Shown here: positions 9,384-16,463 of the stretch, one piece after another
Layout of the letters: every line of letters begins with the position of its first letter
Position numbering within the stretch: position 1 is the stretch's first letter
Source of the DNA: Candidatus Gottesmanbacteria bacterium RIFCSPLOWO2_01_FULL_42_22
Lineage (GTDB): Bacteria; Patescibacteriota; Microgenomatia; 2-02-FULL-39-11
Assembly: GCA_001779315.1 (NCBI GenBank)
Contig: MFJU01000035.1
Span: forward strand, 61,255-116,544
Reading direction: 5' to 3'
Length of the DNA stretch: 55,290 bases
The notes under the pieces: generated by a model
Database searches by the model: none
What the model was told of the DNA's origin: nothing
Seen by the model: only the letters and a program-made list of their open reading frames with translations
Translations under genes and position numbers: made by a program

Positions 9384-10661
9384 ATGAAATTAACAAAAAT
9401 AAAAAAATATCTTCCTCATATTTTCGCTTTGATTGCTGTTTTAATATTTAGTCCATTGATATTCAGAGCGGTTATCGCCAAGGCTGCTGTTTCTCTGCAG
9501 CAGACCGTTAGCGGATCGTTAGGTGATGGCGGTGGGACGTCTTTTAAATTGACTTCATGGACTCCGGCAGCAAATGAACTTATTCTAGTGGCTGTGTCCA
9601 TGAGAAATAATTCGGGTGGTGACCCCACCGTCAGCGGAAACGGTTTGGCCTTCGTTCAGGTTGCTAAATCATCCAATGGCAGGATACCAGTTATGAGTAC
9701 TTATCTTTTCCGGGCAATGGGGTCATCGCCAACATCAGGACAAATTACGGTAAATACTCCGGGAAACAGTAATCCGGTGTTTGCCGTGGCCAGCAAATTT
9801 AACGGTGTGGATACATCAGGTACCAACGGTTCAGGAGCTATTGAAGCTTTTGTTACAAATAATGCCGGGACAACTGACAATGATGATATGAAAACGGCAA
9901 TAACTTCTTTAACTAATAATACCTGGGCATACAGCGCCGGTTATCACCGGAACACTAATTTTACCTTACCATCAGGTGAAAGCGCCATTTCCATAAATAA
10001 TATAAGCGGTACGGGAGGCGATACAGTTTATTTATCAACATGGTACGAATCAGTCACCAACCCAGGTACTGTTACGGTGGGGGCGGATATTGATTTAAGC
10101 GGAACTACACCATGGTCAACTGTCGCGGTGATAATAAAATCACCGGCCGCGCTTACTCCGACGGTTACCCCCATACCTACGGCAACATCGACACCCGAAC
10201 CTACCCCTACCGTTATCAAAGATTTAGACGCCGAAAATTCAATTTATTCATACTCCGGTTCAAGTTATTACTCTTTGGATCCCAATTTCGACGGCAGCCG
10301 GACCATACAGGATGATGTGACTGTCTTTTTAATTTCAGGCACACTGGAAATAACGGAGAATTTTATCTTAACCAATCCGAATGATGTTGTTGCTTTTATC
10401 GTCAATGGAAATATCCAGATAGGCGGTTCAGTCACCGAGTTAGCCGGTCTTTATATCAGCAGTCAGACTATCAGTTTTGCTTCTGCAAATCAGCCGATTA
10501 CCATCAACGGCATGATGTATGCTAAGAAATTCAATTTAGGTAGAACTTATGCCGATTCTAATCTGCCGGCCTATCAGTTTATCTATCAGCCTCAATATTT
10601 AATCAGATTACTGCCCTATTTAGGCAGAGCCAGGATTAACTGGCAGGATTTGACACCTTGA
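9384..10661 (+). CDS. Secreted Thr/Pro-linked surface protein, paralogous domain to the upstream protein
   Basis: 425 residues. An N-terminal membrane/signal segment (about 11-35, after a KIKKY basic start) precedes a beta-rich domain (~38-250) related to the N-terminal domain of the protein at 7070. A short Thr/Pro linker follows (~253-278). The C-terminal ~145 residues (DVTVFLISGTLEITENF...AFIVNGNIQIGGSV) look like a repetitive beta-helix or polymer-forming fold. A TTGACG element lies at 9355, but its -10 is unclear. The stop overlaps the next start (TGATG), so the two are translated together. Role inferred: surface or pilus-associated adhesin-like component. Confidence 0.7.
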   Translation: MKLTKIKKYLPHIFALIAVLIFSPLIFRAVIAKAAVSLQQTVSGSLGDGGGTSFKLTSWTPAANELILVAVSMRNNSGGDPTVSGNGLAFVQVAKSSNGRIPVMSTYLFRAMGSSPTSGQITVNTPGNSNPVFAVASKFNGVDTSGTNGSGAIEAFVTNNAGTTDNDDMKTAITSLTNNTWAYSAGYHRNTNFTLPSGESAISINNISGTGGDTVYLSTWYESVTNPGTVTVGADIDLSGTTPWSTVAVIIKSPAALTPTVTPIPTATSTPEPTPTVIKDLDAENSIYSYSGSSYYSLDPNFDGSRTIQDDVTVFLISGTLEITENFILTNPNDVVAFIVNGNIQIGGSVTELAGLYISSQTISFASANQPITINGMMYAKKFNLGRTYADSNLPAYQFIYQPQYLIRLLPYLGRARINWQDLTP

Positions 10662-11515
10662 TGAAGAAATTAATGATAAAAGCAGGGAGCCAATGGGACC
10701 GTGGACAAGTTGTACTGATATTGGTCCTTCTGACGGTTGTCGGGTTGACTATCGGTTTATCCTTGATATCCAGGACAATTACCGATGTCAGGATATCATC
10801 GCAAATTGAGCAGTCAAGCCGGGCTTTTTCAGCTGCTGAGGCCGGTATAGAAACAGCCCTGTCCAGTAATATTGCCGTGGGGCCCACCGGAACAGTCAAT
10901 TTGCCCGGAGCCACCGCTAATTATGCCGTCAAAACAATCGGAGGTAATACAGACACCCTGCTTCTTCCGCTTACACAGGAGGGTGATACCCAAAATGTCT
11001 GGCTGATAGGACATAATGATGACGATTCTTTAAATGAAGCAGGTATTGCTTATCCGGTTGATCAGACTTTGGAAATATGCTGGGGTTCAAAAAGCGGTGC
11101 CAGTCCGGCCATGCTGATCTCCATTTTTTATAAAGACAGCGGTCAATATAAAATTGCCAAAAAAGTCTTTGATCCCGGAGAGGATCATCATTTTCTGCCT
11201 GCCGATGAATTTGGGCCTTATTGCGGGAGCGATTGGCCGTACAGAAAACGGATAGTGGCTGCCACCGATGCTGACAGTGTTTCTGAAGATTTTGACATCT
11301 CACCGACATCCCAATTACTCTTGCTTCGGCTGCAGCCGATATTAAGCGCCACTTCAATGGCCGTCAAGCCGGCAGCTGCCCTCCCGGCCCAGGGAAGGGT
11401 TATCACCTCAATCGGGCAAACCAATACAAATATTGTCAGGAAAATACAAGTCAATCAAAGTTATCCTGTTCTGCCGACCCTGTTGGATTATTCCTTCTTT
11501 TCGGAAAACAACTAA
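10661..11515 (+). CDS. PilX-like (type IV pilus-associated) membrane protein
   Basis: 284 residues from ATG 10661. A positively charged start is followed by one membrane helix (GQVVLILVLLTVVGLTIGLS, about residues 16-36). The typical PilX_N continuation comes next: RTITDVRISSQIEQSSRAFSAAEAGIETAL, where AAEAGIE is the hallmark of pseudopilin-like PilX/PulK proteins. The remainder is beta-rich and extracellular. It sits immediately before pilM, pilN and pilO. A minor pilin or assembly accessory is the likely role. No standard prepilin cleavage motif (G/F-T-L-x-E) is visible. Confidence 0.72.
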   Translation: MKKLMIKAGSQWDRGQVVLILVLLTVVGLTIGLSLISRTITDVRISSQIEQSSRAFSAAEAGIETALSSNIAVGPTGTVNLPGATANYAVKTIGGNTDTLLLPLTQEGDTQNVWLIGHNDDDSLNEAGIAYPVDQTLEICWGSKSGASPAMLISIFYKDSGQYKIAKKVFDPGEDHHFLPADEFGPYCGSDWPYRKRIVAATDADSVSEDFDISPTSQLLLLRLQPILSATSMAVKPAAALPAQGRVITSIGQTNTNIVRKIQVNQSYPVLPTLLDYSFFSENN

Positions 11516-11518
11516 TCG

Positions 11519-11547
11519 TTGACTTTAGACCCTTAGGTTTAGATACT
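11519..11547 (+). promoter_or_regulatory. Promoter of pilM
   Basis: TTGACT at 11519-11524, a 17-nt spacer, GATACT at 11542-11547, then six bases to the ATG at 11554. It has the same spacing as the promoters at 7035 and 19844, consistent with a leaderless transcript for pilMNO. Confidence 0.7.
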
Positions 11548-11553
11548 GGATAT

Positions 11554-12579
11554 ATGGCTAAAATTATGTTGGGTATTGATATTGGAACAACTTCAATTAA
11601 AGCTGTTTCGTTATCGAGAAATAAGAATGATGTTTCCCTCTTGGCAGCCGGCAATATTCCCGCTCCCAGGGTCAATCCGGATATGGTGGCTCACAGTGAT
11701 GAGCAGGTTATCGCCAATACCATAAACCAGCTGGTACATGACATGAAAGTCAATTCTGCCGGTGTGGCAGTATCCCTGCCCTCATATAAAGTCATCAATC
11801 AGGTGATTGAGATTCCAGAAATGAATGAAAAAGAAATAGAACAAAGCATCCAATGGGAAGCGGAACAGTATATACCGCTGCCGCTGTCAAAAGTCAAAAT
11901 AGACTATTCCGTCATCGGCAGGAATGAGGCGACTAAAAAACTTAAAATTATTCTAGTCGCGGCACCACTTTCCCTGATAGAAAAATACATGAGAATTATC
12001 AGTCTGACGGGTTTAAATCTGTTAGCTATTGAAACGGAAATATTAGCTTCAGTCAGAAGCGTCGTCCATTCCCTGCCGACGTTGGCCAATATCATGCTTT
12101 TATCAGTCGGAGCGACCAATACGGAAATTGCGCTAATCCGCAATCAATTGCTGATTTATACCAAATCATATCCTATCGGCGGTAATACCCTGACACGGGC
12201 GGTTTCGGAAGAGTTGGGTTTTGATTATTCCCAGGCTGAAGAATATAAAAATACTTACGGCTTGGATGAAAGCAAACTTGAGGCAAAAATAAATAAAATA
12301 GTCGCCCCCTTTTTTACTAATTTGTTTTCAGAGATAGAAAAAACAATTATTTATTTTAAGGAGGAATATCTGAAGGAAGAAATCATGACCGTTGTCATCA
12401 GCGGCGGGACTGCCAAACTGCCCGGTTTAATGCTGGCAACTACCAAAAATATCGGCATAAATTCTCAAGTCAGCAATCCGTTTATCAATATCCAGGCTAA
12501 TGAAACCGTTCTGAACAGTTTGACGGCTGACGCGCCAATATATACCACCAGTGTCGGTTTGGCCCTCAAGGAAATATGA
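11554..12579 (+). CDS. pilM: Type IV pilus assembly ATPase-fold protein PilM
   Basis: 341 residues of the actin-like ASKHA fold. Phosphate 1 motif GIDIGTTSIKAVSL is at residues 5-18; adenosine-type motif VVISGGTAKLPGL is at ~279-291. PilM sits on the cytoplasmic side of the pilus alignment complex and binds the N-terminal tail of PilN. The gene begins a pilM-pilN-pilO run with 4-nt overlaps between each pair. Length matches PilM (about 350). The ATPases PilB/PilT and the prepilin peptidase are not in this window. Confidence 0.93.
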   Translation: MAKIMLGIDIGTTSIKAVSLSRNKNDVSLLAAGNIPAPRVNPDMVAHSDEQVIANTINQLVHDMKVNSAGVAVSLPSYKVINQVIEIPEMNEKEIEQSIQWEAEQYIPLPLSKVKIDYSVIGRNEATKKLKIILVAAPLSLIEKYMRIISLTGLNLLAIETEILASVRSVVHSLPTLANIMLLSVGATNTEIALIRNQLLIYTKSYPIGGNTLTRAVSEELGFDYSQAEEYKNTYGLDESKLEAKINKIVAPFFTNLFSEIEKTIIYFKEEYLKEEIMTVVISGGTAKLPGLMLATTKNIGINSQVSNPFINIQANETVLNSLTADAPIYTTSVGLALKEI

Positions 12580-13142
12580 GAAAAAAAAGCATTAATCTTT
12601 TAATTGAAGCAACTGAAGAAGCGGGGATTTATAAAAAGCTGAAAAAGATTATGCCGTTGGCGGCAGGAGCGTTATTGATTTTATTTATTATATTTTATGC
12701 CGGCTCATTATTTTATATCCGTTCAAATAACAGGGAATATAAACTGCTGCAATCCGAAATTAAGACTTCTGAAAAAAATATTTCCAAATACCAGTCTACG
12801 GAAGGCATTTATCTGGCTACCTTCGGCATACTCGATGTTGTTAAAAAAATATTGGAAAAAAACACTTCAGTCATTGCCGATAGTCTGCCCGAAATATTAA
12901 GCAGTAATTCGGAAGTATTCAGAATTAAGACTTTGACAGTTGACCGTCAGGGACAGGCAGTTTTTAATGTAACGGCATTTTCCCTGCCGGTTTTGGAAGC
13001 ATTTGTGGATGATTTGCAGACAAAAGAAAATGAGTATGTATTTTCCGATATAAAAGCCCAGGGAATTTTAAGGGAAAAAGACGGCAGTTATACTTTGAAT
13101 GTATCACTTAAATATAAAAGAAACACTGCCTTATCGGGATGA
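12576..13142 (+). CDS. pilN: Type IV pilus assembly protein PilN-like
   Basis: 188 residues. The start, MRKKSINLLIE, matches the INLLP-type PilN tail that docks into PilM. One membrane helix follows (about 27-48) and then a periplasmic coiled-coil/ferredoxin-like part. ATG overlaps the pilM stop by 4 nt, with an AAGGA stretch just upstream that could act as a ribosome site. It probably forms a heterodimer with the next gene product to span the envelope. Naming rests on position, topology and the INLL motif. Confidence 0.82.
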   Translation: MRKKSINLLIEATEEAGIYKKLKKIMPLAAGALLILFIIFYAGSLFYIRSNNREYKLLQSEIKTSEKNISKYQSTEGIYLATFGILDVVKKILEKNTSVIADSLPEILSSNSEVFRIKTLTVDRQGQAVFNVTAFSLPVLEAFVDDLQTKENEYVFSDIKAQGILREKDGSYTLNVSLKYKRNTALSG

Positions 13143-13873
13143 ATAGTAAACTGCAAATCAGATCTCTATTGGTAAAATACGAACTGGCAATATCTTCTTT
13201 GATTGTTTGTCTCTTTGTGGCAGGCTTAACCTTAACGCTTTTGCTGCCGAATATCCAGCGCGTTTTGATCATTCATGACGATAAAAAGAAGTTGGCAGAA
13301 AGATTAACGTTATTGAAAAAAAAGGAAAACCTGCTTGCCTTGGAGAATCAGCTAAACCTGTCGGAAAATTTTAAACGGTTAAATGCTATTGTGCCGACAA
13401 CCAAAGATTACGTGCTGTTGTTTTCGACACTTGATGAACTGCAAAACCGTACCGGAGTTTCCGTTACTAGAAGTGATTTTCAATTGGGAGTAGTTTCTAC
13501 TTCGTCAGCTTTGCTGAAAAAACCGGCCGGTCAGATATCTTATCAGCTCCCCCTCAATTTGGAAGTTGTCGGAGATTATGTGCAAACAGAGCTTTTTTTA
13601 AGGTCACTGTCCGATCTTTCCGGAAGATTGATCACAATCGATATATTACACTTGGAAATTCAGGAGGACGGCTCCTTGCGTTCTTCAATCAAAGGCAATG
13701 CCTATTTTAATCCGCTGCCTAAATCAATCGGTAAAATAGATTCAGCTCTGCCGGAGTTTACCCGTGAATACCGGGAAATTGTCGACATGGTTAATCAGAA
13801 TTTGGTATTGGATGAGGCAGCTTCCGCTAATCCTGCCAATGTAGAGCTGGGTAAGAATGATTTGTTTCAATAA
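13139..13873 (+). CDS. pilO: Type IV pilus assembly protein PilO-like
   Basis: 244 residues: short cytoplasmic tail, one membrane helix (about 15-40), a coiled coil with many Lys and Leu residues (about 45-75), then an alpha/beta periplasmic domain. This is the PilO architecture. It overlaps pilN by 4 nt and ends the operon, converging on trmD 12 bp later with no obvious terminator hairpin. The sequence itself is weakly conserved, so the call depends on topology and its place after pilM and pilN. Confidence 0.75.
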   Translation: MNSKLQIRSLLVKYELAISSLIVCLFVAGLTLTLLLPNIQRVLIIHDDKKKLAERLTLLKKKENLLALENQLNLSENFKRLNAIVPTTKDYVLLFSTLDELQNRTGVSVTRSDFQLGVVSTSSALLKKPAGQISYQLPLNLEVVGDYVQTELFLRSLSDLSGRLITIDILHLEIQEDGSLRSSIKGNAYFNPLPKSIGKIDSALPEFTREYREIVDMVNQNLVLDEAASANPANVELGKNDLFQ

Positions 13874-13884
13874 GAAGAGTATTT

Positions 13885-14541
13885 TTATTTTGGGTGGGTT
13901 TTATTCCAGTCGTCTATTTTGCGGTGATTGCCGCCTTTGAGAATTTCCGGGACTTTAAAGCCCCGATATTCGCTAGGACGGGTATATTGGGGAGCTTCTT
14001 TAATATTTTTCAAACTGTATGACTCATTTTTGCTGGCCGCTTCTTTCGGCAGGACATTAGGTATCAATCTGATAACACAGTCAGCAATGACCGTTGCCGG
14101 TAATTCACCCCCGGTTAAGATATATCTGCCGATGGAGACAGTTTCATCAATAAAGTTGCTGATACGCTCATCAATGCCTTCATAATGTCCGGATACGATA
14201 ATCAAATGATCGAGACGGCTGAATCTTCGGGCTGTCGACTGGCGGAATATTTTACCGGTAGGATCGGTCAGAACGACCTTTTCCTTGAAATTCTTTCTTT
14301 TTAGCCCACCTTTAAGCCGGTTAGCTTCTATGGCCTTATGGACAATATCCACTTTTAAAATCATGCCTGCCCCTCCGCCATAGGGACGGTCATCAACTGT
14401 TTTGTGGCTATCGTAAGCGTAATCGCGGATATTGACTAGCCGGATTTGTACTAAGCCTTTTTTTTCTGCCCTGCCGGGAATTGAAGAAGCAAAATAAGGT
14501 TTTAGGGAATCAGGAAATAAAGTTAGTATGGTTATTTGCAC
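13885..14541 (-). CDS. trmD: tRNA (guanine37-N1)-methyltransferase
   Basis: 218 residues. TrmD makes m1G37 in tRNAs reading CNN and some other codons, using SAM bound in a trefoil-knot (SPOUT) fold. Visible signatures: MQITILTLFPD, DYAYDSHKTVDDRPYGGGAGM, SGHYEGIDERI, and GRYILTGGELPATVIADCV with PEYRGFKVPEIL further on. It is last in a minus-strand run with khpA and rpsP, the conserved rpsP-khpA-trmD order. The khpA stop lies 2 nt upstream of the start. Confidence 0.96.
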   Translation of the reverse strand: MQITILTLFPDSLKPYFASSIPGRAEKKGLVQIRLVNIRDYAYDSHKTVDDRPYGGGAGMILKVDIVHKAIEANRLKGGLKRKNFKEKVVLTDPTGKIFRQSTARRFSRLDHLIIVSGHYEGIDERISNFIDETVSIGRYILTGGELPATVIADCVIRLIPNVLPKEAASKNESYSLKNIKEAPQYTRPSEYRGFKVPEILKGGNHRKIDDWNKTHPK

Positions 14542-14543
14542 TG

Positions 14544-14774
14544 TCAGGCGATTTGGATCCGGACGTGTATACCCTCTTTCACAGCCAGGATTTTGGCGGC
14601 ATTCCTGATAGCCTGGATGATTTTGCCGTCCCTTCCGATAATTTTTCCCACATCCGTACTTTCAGCTTTTAGGGTATACTGGAAGCTTAATTCGTTTATT
14701 TGTTCTTCTTCGATCTCAATCTGGTCAGGATGGTCGACTATTTGACTTAAAAGGTATTTAAGGAAGCCTTTCAT
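14544..14774 (-). CDS. khpA: KH-domain RNA-binding protein KhpA
   Basis: 76 residues, a single small KH domain with the GxxG loop visible in GKIIGRDGKII. KhpA-type proteins bind RNA, often with KhpB, and affect cell division and ribosome-related processes in Gram-positive bacteria. The ATG overlaps the rpsP stop by 4 nt (ATGA). Position between rpsP and trmD is the conserved arrangement. Confidence 0.92.
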   Translation of the reverse strand: MKGFLKYLLSQIVDHPDQIEIEEEQINELSFQYTLKAESTDVGKIIGRDGKIIQAIRNAAKILAVKEGIHVRIQIA

Positions 14775-15001
14775 ATTTTTAAAAGCTTTCTGACTGATTC
14801 AGTCGGTTGGACACCGCGGCCCAACCATTTCTTCAGTTCTTCATCATTAATTTGGATTTTGACCGGTTTGGCCAATGGGTCGTAAAAACCTAGGGAAGCC
14901 ACTATTTTTCCGCCGACAGCGGTTGACTCATCAGCAACAACAATGCGGAAAAATTCCCTTTTTTTGCGTCCCAGGCGGTAGAGTTTGATTTTAGCTGCCA
15001 T
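14771..15001 (-). CDS. rpsP: 30S ribosomal protein S16
   Basis: 76 residues from the start MAAKIKLYRLGRKKREFFRI, the usual S16 beginning, followed by VVADESTAVGGKIVASLGFYDPL. The frame extends upstream to 15148, but that part overlaps the end of rnc and is not S16-like, so ATG 15001 is chosen. It overlaps rnc by 11 nt and khpA by 4 nt. Confidence 0.95.
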   Translation of the reverse strand: MAAKIKLYRLGRKKREFFRIVVADESTAVGGKIVASLGFYDPLAKPVKIQINDEELKKWLGRGVQPTESVRKLLKI

Positions 15002-15710
15002 CTTGATTTCCCGTATTATACGGTGTCCGCTTCCATTTCTCAAGAGCGTCTGTAGCTGCCTGCTGTTCCGCTTCCTGTTTATTTTTACCCATACCTTCCC
15101 CCCATTTGCTGTCGTTGACAAAAACTCCGACGGTAAACTGCTTGGCATGGTCAGGTCCTTTTTCTTTGACCACCCGGTAAACGGGTGATGTTTTTATCTC
15201 ATTCTGGACAATTTCCTGAAAAGAGCTTTTGGCATCTTTATATGATTTATCCTTATAAATTTTGGGAATTAAAACATATAGGGTTTTTTTCAGGATGGCA
15301 GTCACCGGAGGCAAACCTCCGTCCATATAGACAGATCCCAATAAAGCCTCGAAAGTATCGGCGAGAATGGATGGATTGAGTCTCCCGCCGCTTTCCTCTT
15401 CGCCATGGGATAATTTCAAATATTTACCCAAATCCAGTTGTTTGGCCGAATCAGAGAGGGTAGATGTTTTGACAACGCTTGAGCGCAGGTTAGTCAATTC
15501 GCCCTCCGGTAATTTCGGATAATTACGGTACAGATATTCTGAAATAAAATAAGATAAGATACTGTCACCCAAAAATTCCAGTCTTTCATTGGACGGTATT
15601 TTTTCCCTGGCTTCGTTAAGAAATGATCGGTGTATAAAAGCCTGGCGTATGGTGGCTTTATCTTTAAAGTTGATCCCCAGCTCTTTTTCCAGTTTTGATA
15701 AATCGTTCAT
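14991..15710 (-). CDS. rnc: Ribonuclease III
   Basis: 239 residues. The signature NERLEFLGDSILSYFISEYL (about residues 41-60) carries the catalytic acidic residues; the second acidic motif is in LADTFEALLGSVYMDGG. The C-terminal double-stranded RNA-binding domain spans about 155-230 (SSFQEIVQNEIKTSPVY...GKNKQEAEQQAATDALE). It cleaves dsRNA in rRNA precursors and mRNAs. The start shares one base with the acyl-carrier-like stop. Confidence 0.95.
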   Translation of the reverse strand: MNDLSKLEKELGINFKDKATIRQAFIHRSFLNEAREKIPSNERLEFLGDSILSYFISEYLYRNYPKLPEGELTNLRSSVVKTSTLSDSAKQLDLGKYLKLSHGEEESGGRLNPSILADTFEALLGSVYMDGGLPPVTAILKKTLYVLIPKIYKDKSYKDAKSSFQEIVQNEIKTSPVYRVVKEKGPDHAKQFTVGVFVNDSKWGEGMGKNKQEAEQQAATDALEKWKRTPYNTGNQDGS

Positions 15711-15949
15711 TATAGTTCTTCTGAGTATTCCTCAATAATATCCAAAAGATCGCTGACTGTTTGGGGTGAAATGGTGTCGTTTTCGCCAAAGGAAAGCTTA
15801 AATTCATGGGCGATAATGCCGATTAAATCATTAATTTCCAGATTTGATAAATTGAGATCGGAAAGCAGATGGGCTTCCTTTTCTATATTTTCTTCAGGTA
15901 TGCCGAATTTTTCGCTGAGTATTTTTTTTATTGTTTTTAAATTATCCAT
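15710..15949 (-). CDS. Acyl-carrier-protein-like, phosphopantetheine motif altered
   Basis: 79 residues with the four-helix ACP pattern, placed directly upstream of rnc where acpP lies in many bacteria. The canonical attachment motif LGADSLD is replaced by LNLSNLE, so the serine is shifted one position and the preceding Asp is lost. It may not receive 4'-phosphopantetheine in the usual way. No fatty acid synthesis genes are in the window, fitting the lack of that pathway in most CPR lineages. It could be a structural relic or a partner of RNase III or other proteins. Confidence 0.75.
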   Translation of the reverse strand: MDNLKTIKKILSEKFGIPEENIEKEAHLLSDLNLSNLEINDLIGIIAHEFKLSFGENDTISPQTVSDLLDIIEEYSEEL

Positions 15950-16304
15950 ATATTTTTTTGTAAACCGTTCCCAGAACGCCGTTTATAAAACCGGGGCTGG
16001 TATCGGAACCGAATTCCTTAGCAAGTTCGATCGCCTCGTCAATAATAACCTTTGGCGGAGTCTCTTTTAAGACACTTAATTCATAAACTGCCAATCGCAG
16101 GATAGCCGCATCGAGTTTGGCAATTTTGGCAATGGGAAATTGTGGGGCTGACTCTTCTATTTGTTTATCGATGGATTCCAGATTTTTCCTGATCAAAGAT
16201 AACTCGCTGTGTTTTTCAAACTGCTTATTTTCAAAACTGGCTGAAAAAAGCGACTGCATAATACTGATTCTTTTTTGGTGGCGGGGATCATCCGATTTCT
16301 TCAT
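15942..16304 (-). CDS. nusB: Transcription antitermination factor NusB
   Basis: 120 residues, all helical. Family hallmarks are KLDAAILRLAVYELSVLKETPPKVIIDEAIELAKEFGSDTSPGFINGVL near the C-terminus, including DEAIELAKxF and FINGVL. NusB with S10 binds boxA RNA in rRNA transcripts. It overlaps the ACP-like gene by 8 nt and rpmF by 4 nt, so translation in this stretch is tightly coupled. Confidence 0.93.
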   Translation of the reverse strand: MKKSDDPRHQKRISIMQSLFSASFENKQFEKHSELSLIRKNLESIDKQIEESAPQFPIAKIAKLDAAILRLAVYELSVLKETPPKVIIDEAIELAKEFGSDTSPGFINGVLGTVYKKIYG

Positions 16305-16459
16305 TTATAGAACCCGCATTTTGGACACGCGCGATGGGAAAGCCGCGCTGAACTGCATTTGGGGCACTTGCTGGTACGCGTCAATAATGTTTTCAGATTC
16401 GTTGCCTCCCGCTTACCCTGACGTCTGGTTGAATGTCTTCGTTTCGGTAATGGTGTCAT
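16301..16459 (-). CDS. rpmF: 50S ribosomal protein L32
   Basis: 52 residues from MTPLPKRRHSTRRQGKREA. The C-terminal zinc ribbon is CPKC...CPKC (two CxxC pairs) and the protein ends in GFYK. The frame remains open upstream to 16510, but those codons overlap the recG end and are not L32-like. ATGA overlap with nusB. Confidence 0.93.
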   Translation of the reverse strand: MTPLPKRRHSTRRQGKREATNLKTLLTRTSKCPKCSSARLSHRACPKCGFYK

Positions 16460-16463
16460 AATT

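Noticed and set aside
10971-11454. Long minus-strand frames inside the PilX-like gene
   Set aside because: Antisense shadows without a recognisable domain; the plus-strand gene has clear motifs and a coherent operon.
14771-15148. Extended S16 start at 15148
   Set aside because: The extra 49 residues overlap the rnc C-terminus in another frame and are unlike S16.
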